A stretch of DNA of 15,488 nt from an uncultured Acetatifactor sp. (lineage in GTDB: Bacteria > Bacillota > Clostridia > Lachnospirales > Lachnospiraceae): NCBI GenBank assembly GCA_910584435.1, contig CAJUAP010000042.1:18191-33678 (forward strand), written 5' to 3'. The position numbers and the translations under genes are program-made. Each line of letters begins with the position of its first letter. The first letter of the stretch is position 1. Below, in pieces: positions 14,726 through 15,488 of this stretch. Below the pieces are notes generated by a model. That model saw only the letters and a list, made by a program, of their open reading frames with translations, ran no database searches and was not told the origin of the DNA.

Positions 14726-15164
14726 AGACGCCAGATAGATCCATCCTTCTTTCTGAATATGGATGTAAGTAATGTCCGTACACCATTTGGGGTTGATGGT
14801 CTCCGTTTCAAAATCACGCTTCAAAATATTTACCTTATTATCTGGGACGCTGCCATGATTGGCACGGTGGTTGTACTTCCTTACTACAACAGAGCACAGC
14901 CCCTGCTCTGCCATATGCCTCTGCACCCGCTTGACACTACAAGGTGTACCATTATCATTCAGTATGGCATATTTTGACAGCCCCATATCTCTGTTTTGAG
15001 TCCTCATATGCCTGTTTCACTTTCCGGCCGAATTCTTCAAACTCCTTTTGCTTATTTGAAGGTACACGAACCAGGGCCTTGTAATAAGTACTCCCTGAGA
15101 ATTTCAAGGCACTGCAGAGCTGGGATACAGAGTAATCGGTCAGGTTGTTCTGGATAAAAGTCAC
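14726..15164 (-). pseudogene. IS3-family orfB (DDE transposase), frameshifted and truncated
   Basis: Starts at GTG 15164, overlapping the orfA stop by four bases (GTGA). Its first part reads through SDS-type helix residues to SKQRYGAVKIC, then breaks near 14967; the other frame continues ILNDNGTPCSVKRVQRHMAE to WCTDITYIHIQKEGWIYLAS. The break fits a two-base loss or one-base gain. Only the first catalytic Asp (in WCTDIT) remains; the second Asp and final Glu regions are deleted. The normal length is about 270-290 residues; roughly 145 codons remain. Confidence 0.88.
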
Positions 15165-15451
15165 AATTTCGGCTGTTGTTCTTTTGCGAATATGGCAGTC
15201 GCTTTTTTTAATATTTCATTCTCAGTCTTAAGACGCTGGTTCTCTTTCTGGAGAGTCTTATACTCCCTGAGGGTAACCGTATCCTCCTCCGATACTTTGA
15301 TTGGGGAAAGCTGCTTTACCCAGCCGCTGATAGTACTCCGATTTACGTCATATTCACGCTCCAGCTGTGGATACGAGGTTCCTCCGGCATTGTACAGATC
15401 CACGATCTGCTGTTTAAATTCCAGAGTGTAAGATTTTTGGTTTTTTGCCAT
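15161..15451 (-). CDS. IS3-family transposase OrfA (96 aa)
   Basis: Helix-turn-helix DNA-binding subunit: MAKNQKSYTLEFKQQIVDLY opens the HTH_Tnp_1-type domain, DVNRSTISGWVKQL is the recognition helix, and residues 60-88 (REYKTLQKENQRLKTENEIL) form a leucine-zipper coiled coil. ATG 15451 has AAGGAG 9 bases upstream; the in-frame ATG at 15460 touches that ribosome site and is rejected. It overlaps orfB in the usual way, but orfB is broken, so only this DNA-binding part can be made. Confidence 0.92.
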   Translation of the reverse strand: MAKNQKSYTLEFKQQIVDLYNAGGTSYPQLEREYDVNRSTISGWVKQLSPIKVSEEDTVTLREYKTLQKENQRLKTENEILKKATAIFAKEQQPKL

Positions 15452-15488
15452 GTTGAACATCTCCTTTGCTCTTTCACTTGATAGTATA

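Larger units (their letters stand above)
14663..15488 (-). mobile_element. Decayed IS3-family insertion sequence
   Basis: OrfA is complete, orfB is frameshifted and lacks its 3' half. Homology to transposase stops near 14726, then about 60 bases lead to a terminal-repeat-like TGTCGTTGACA. The left end of the element (upstream of orfA) lies at or beyond the right edge of the window, so terminal repeats and target duplication could not be compared. It cannot move by itself. Confidence 0.8.

Overview
The window looks like chromosomal DNA from a Gram-positive Clostridia bacterium, most likely Lachnospiraceae. This is inferred from strong AGGAGG-type ribosome binding sites, clear sigma-A promoters, mid-range GC, and gene types such as a 7TM histidine kinase, a VanW exoprotein, and a GtrII-type membrane protein. 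No database search was possible, so the taxonomy is a judgement. Nearly all genes lie on the minus strand. No rRNA, tRNA or CRISPR array was seen.

Right to left, which is the transcription direction of most genes: (i) 14663-15488 holds a decayed IS3-family element with an intact orfA and a frameshifted, 3'-deleted orfB. Its inner end carries an outward TTGACA box. (ii) 13155-14619 is an AT-rich two-gene unit, a secreted protein of unknown family followed by a single-TM protein, apparently driven by a promoter at the IS edge. (iii) 12881-13154 is a gene-poor scar with a short C-terminal gene remnant, a strong minus promoter with no evident gene, and two hairpins. (iv) 12037-12880 holds a divergent pair: a 34-aa membrane peptide (minus) and a 209-aa membrane-anchored helical protein (plus). 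The promoter of the first overlaps the start codon of the second.

(v) 6397-11910 is a compact five-gene minus-strand operon with one good promoter at 11959-11987: VanW exoprotein, divergent AIR-synthase/HypE-like protein, Lrp/AsnC regulator, class I/II aminotransferase (4-base overlap with the regulator), and a fusion of the tRNA wobble methyltransferase TrmL to a gamma-carbonic-anhydrase-like protein. (vi) 5329-6045 is a plus-strand metallo-beta-lactamase-fold hydrolase, divergent from (vii) a GtrII-like membrane glucosyltransferase (3406-5010) with a long leader and a clear terminator. (viii) 1-3255 is a two-gene unit: a highly charged helical protein of unknown family and a 7TM-PAS hybrid-type histidine kinase that runs off the left edge.

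The most notable points are the TrmL/gamma-CA fusion with its repeat-built, Shine-Dalgarno-rich linker; the operon joining a secreted VanW protein to amino-acid regulation and metabolism; tandem 18-bp repeats in front of the Lrp gene; the IS-edge promoter feeding the secreted/membrane pair; and a candidate small RNA at about 12900-13010. I see no complete new defence or biosynthetic system. These are candidates only.
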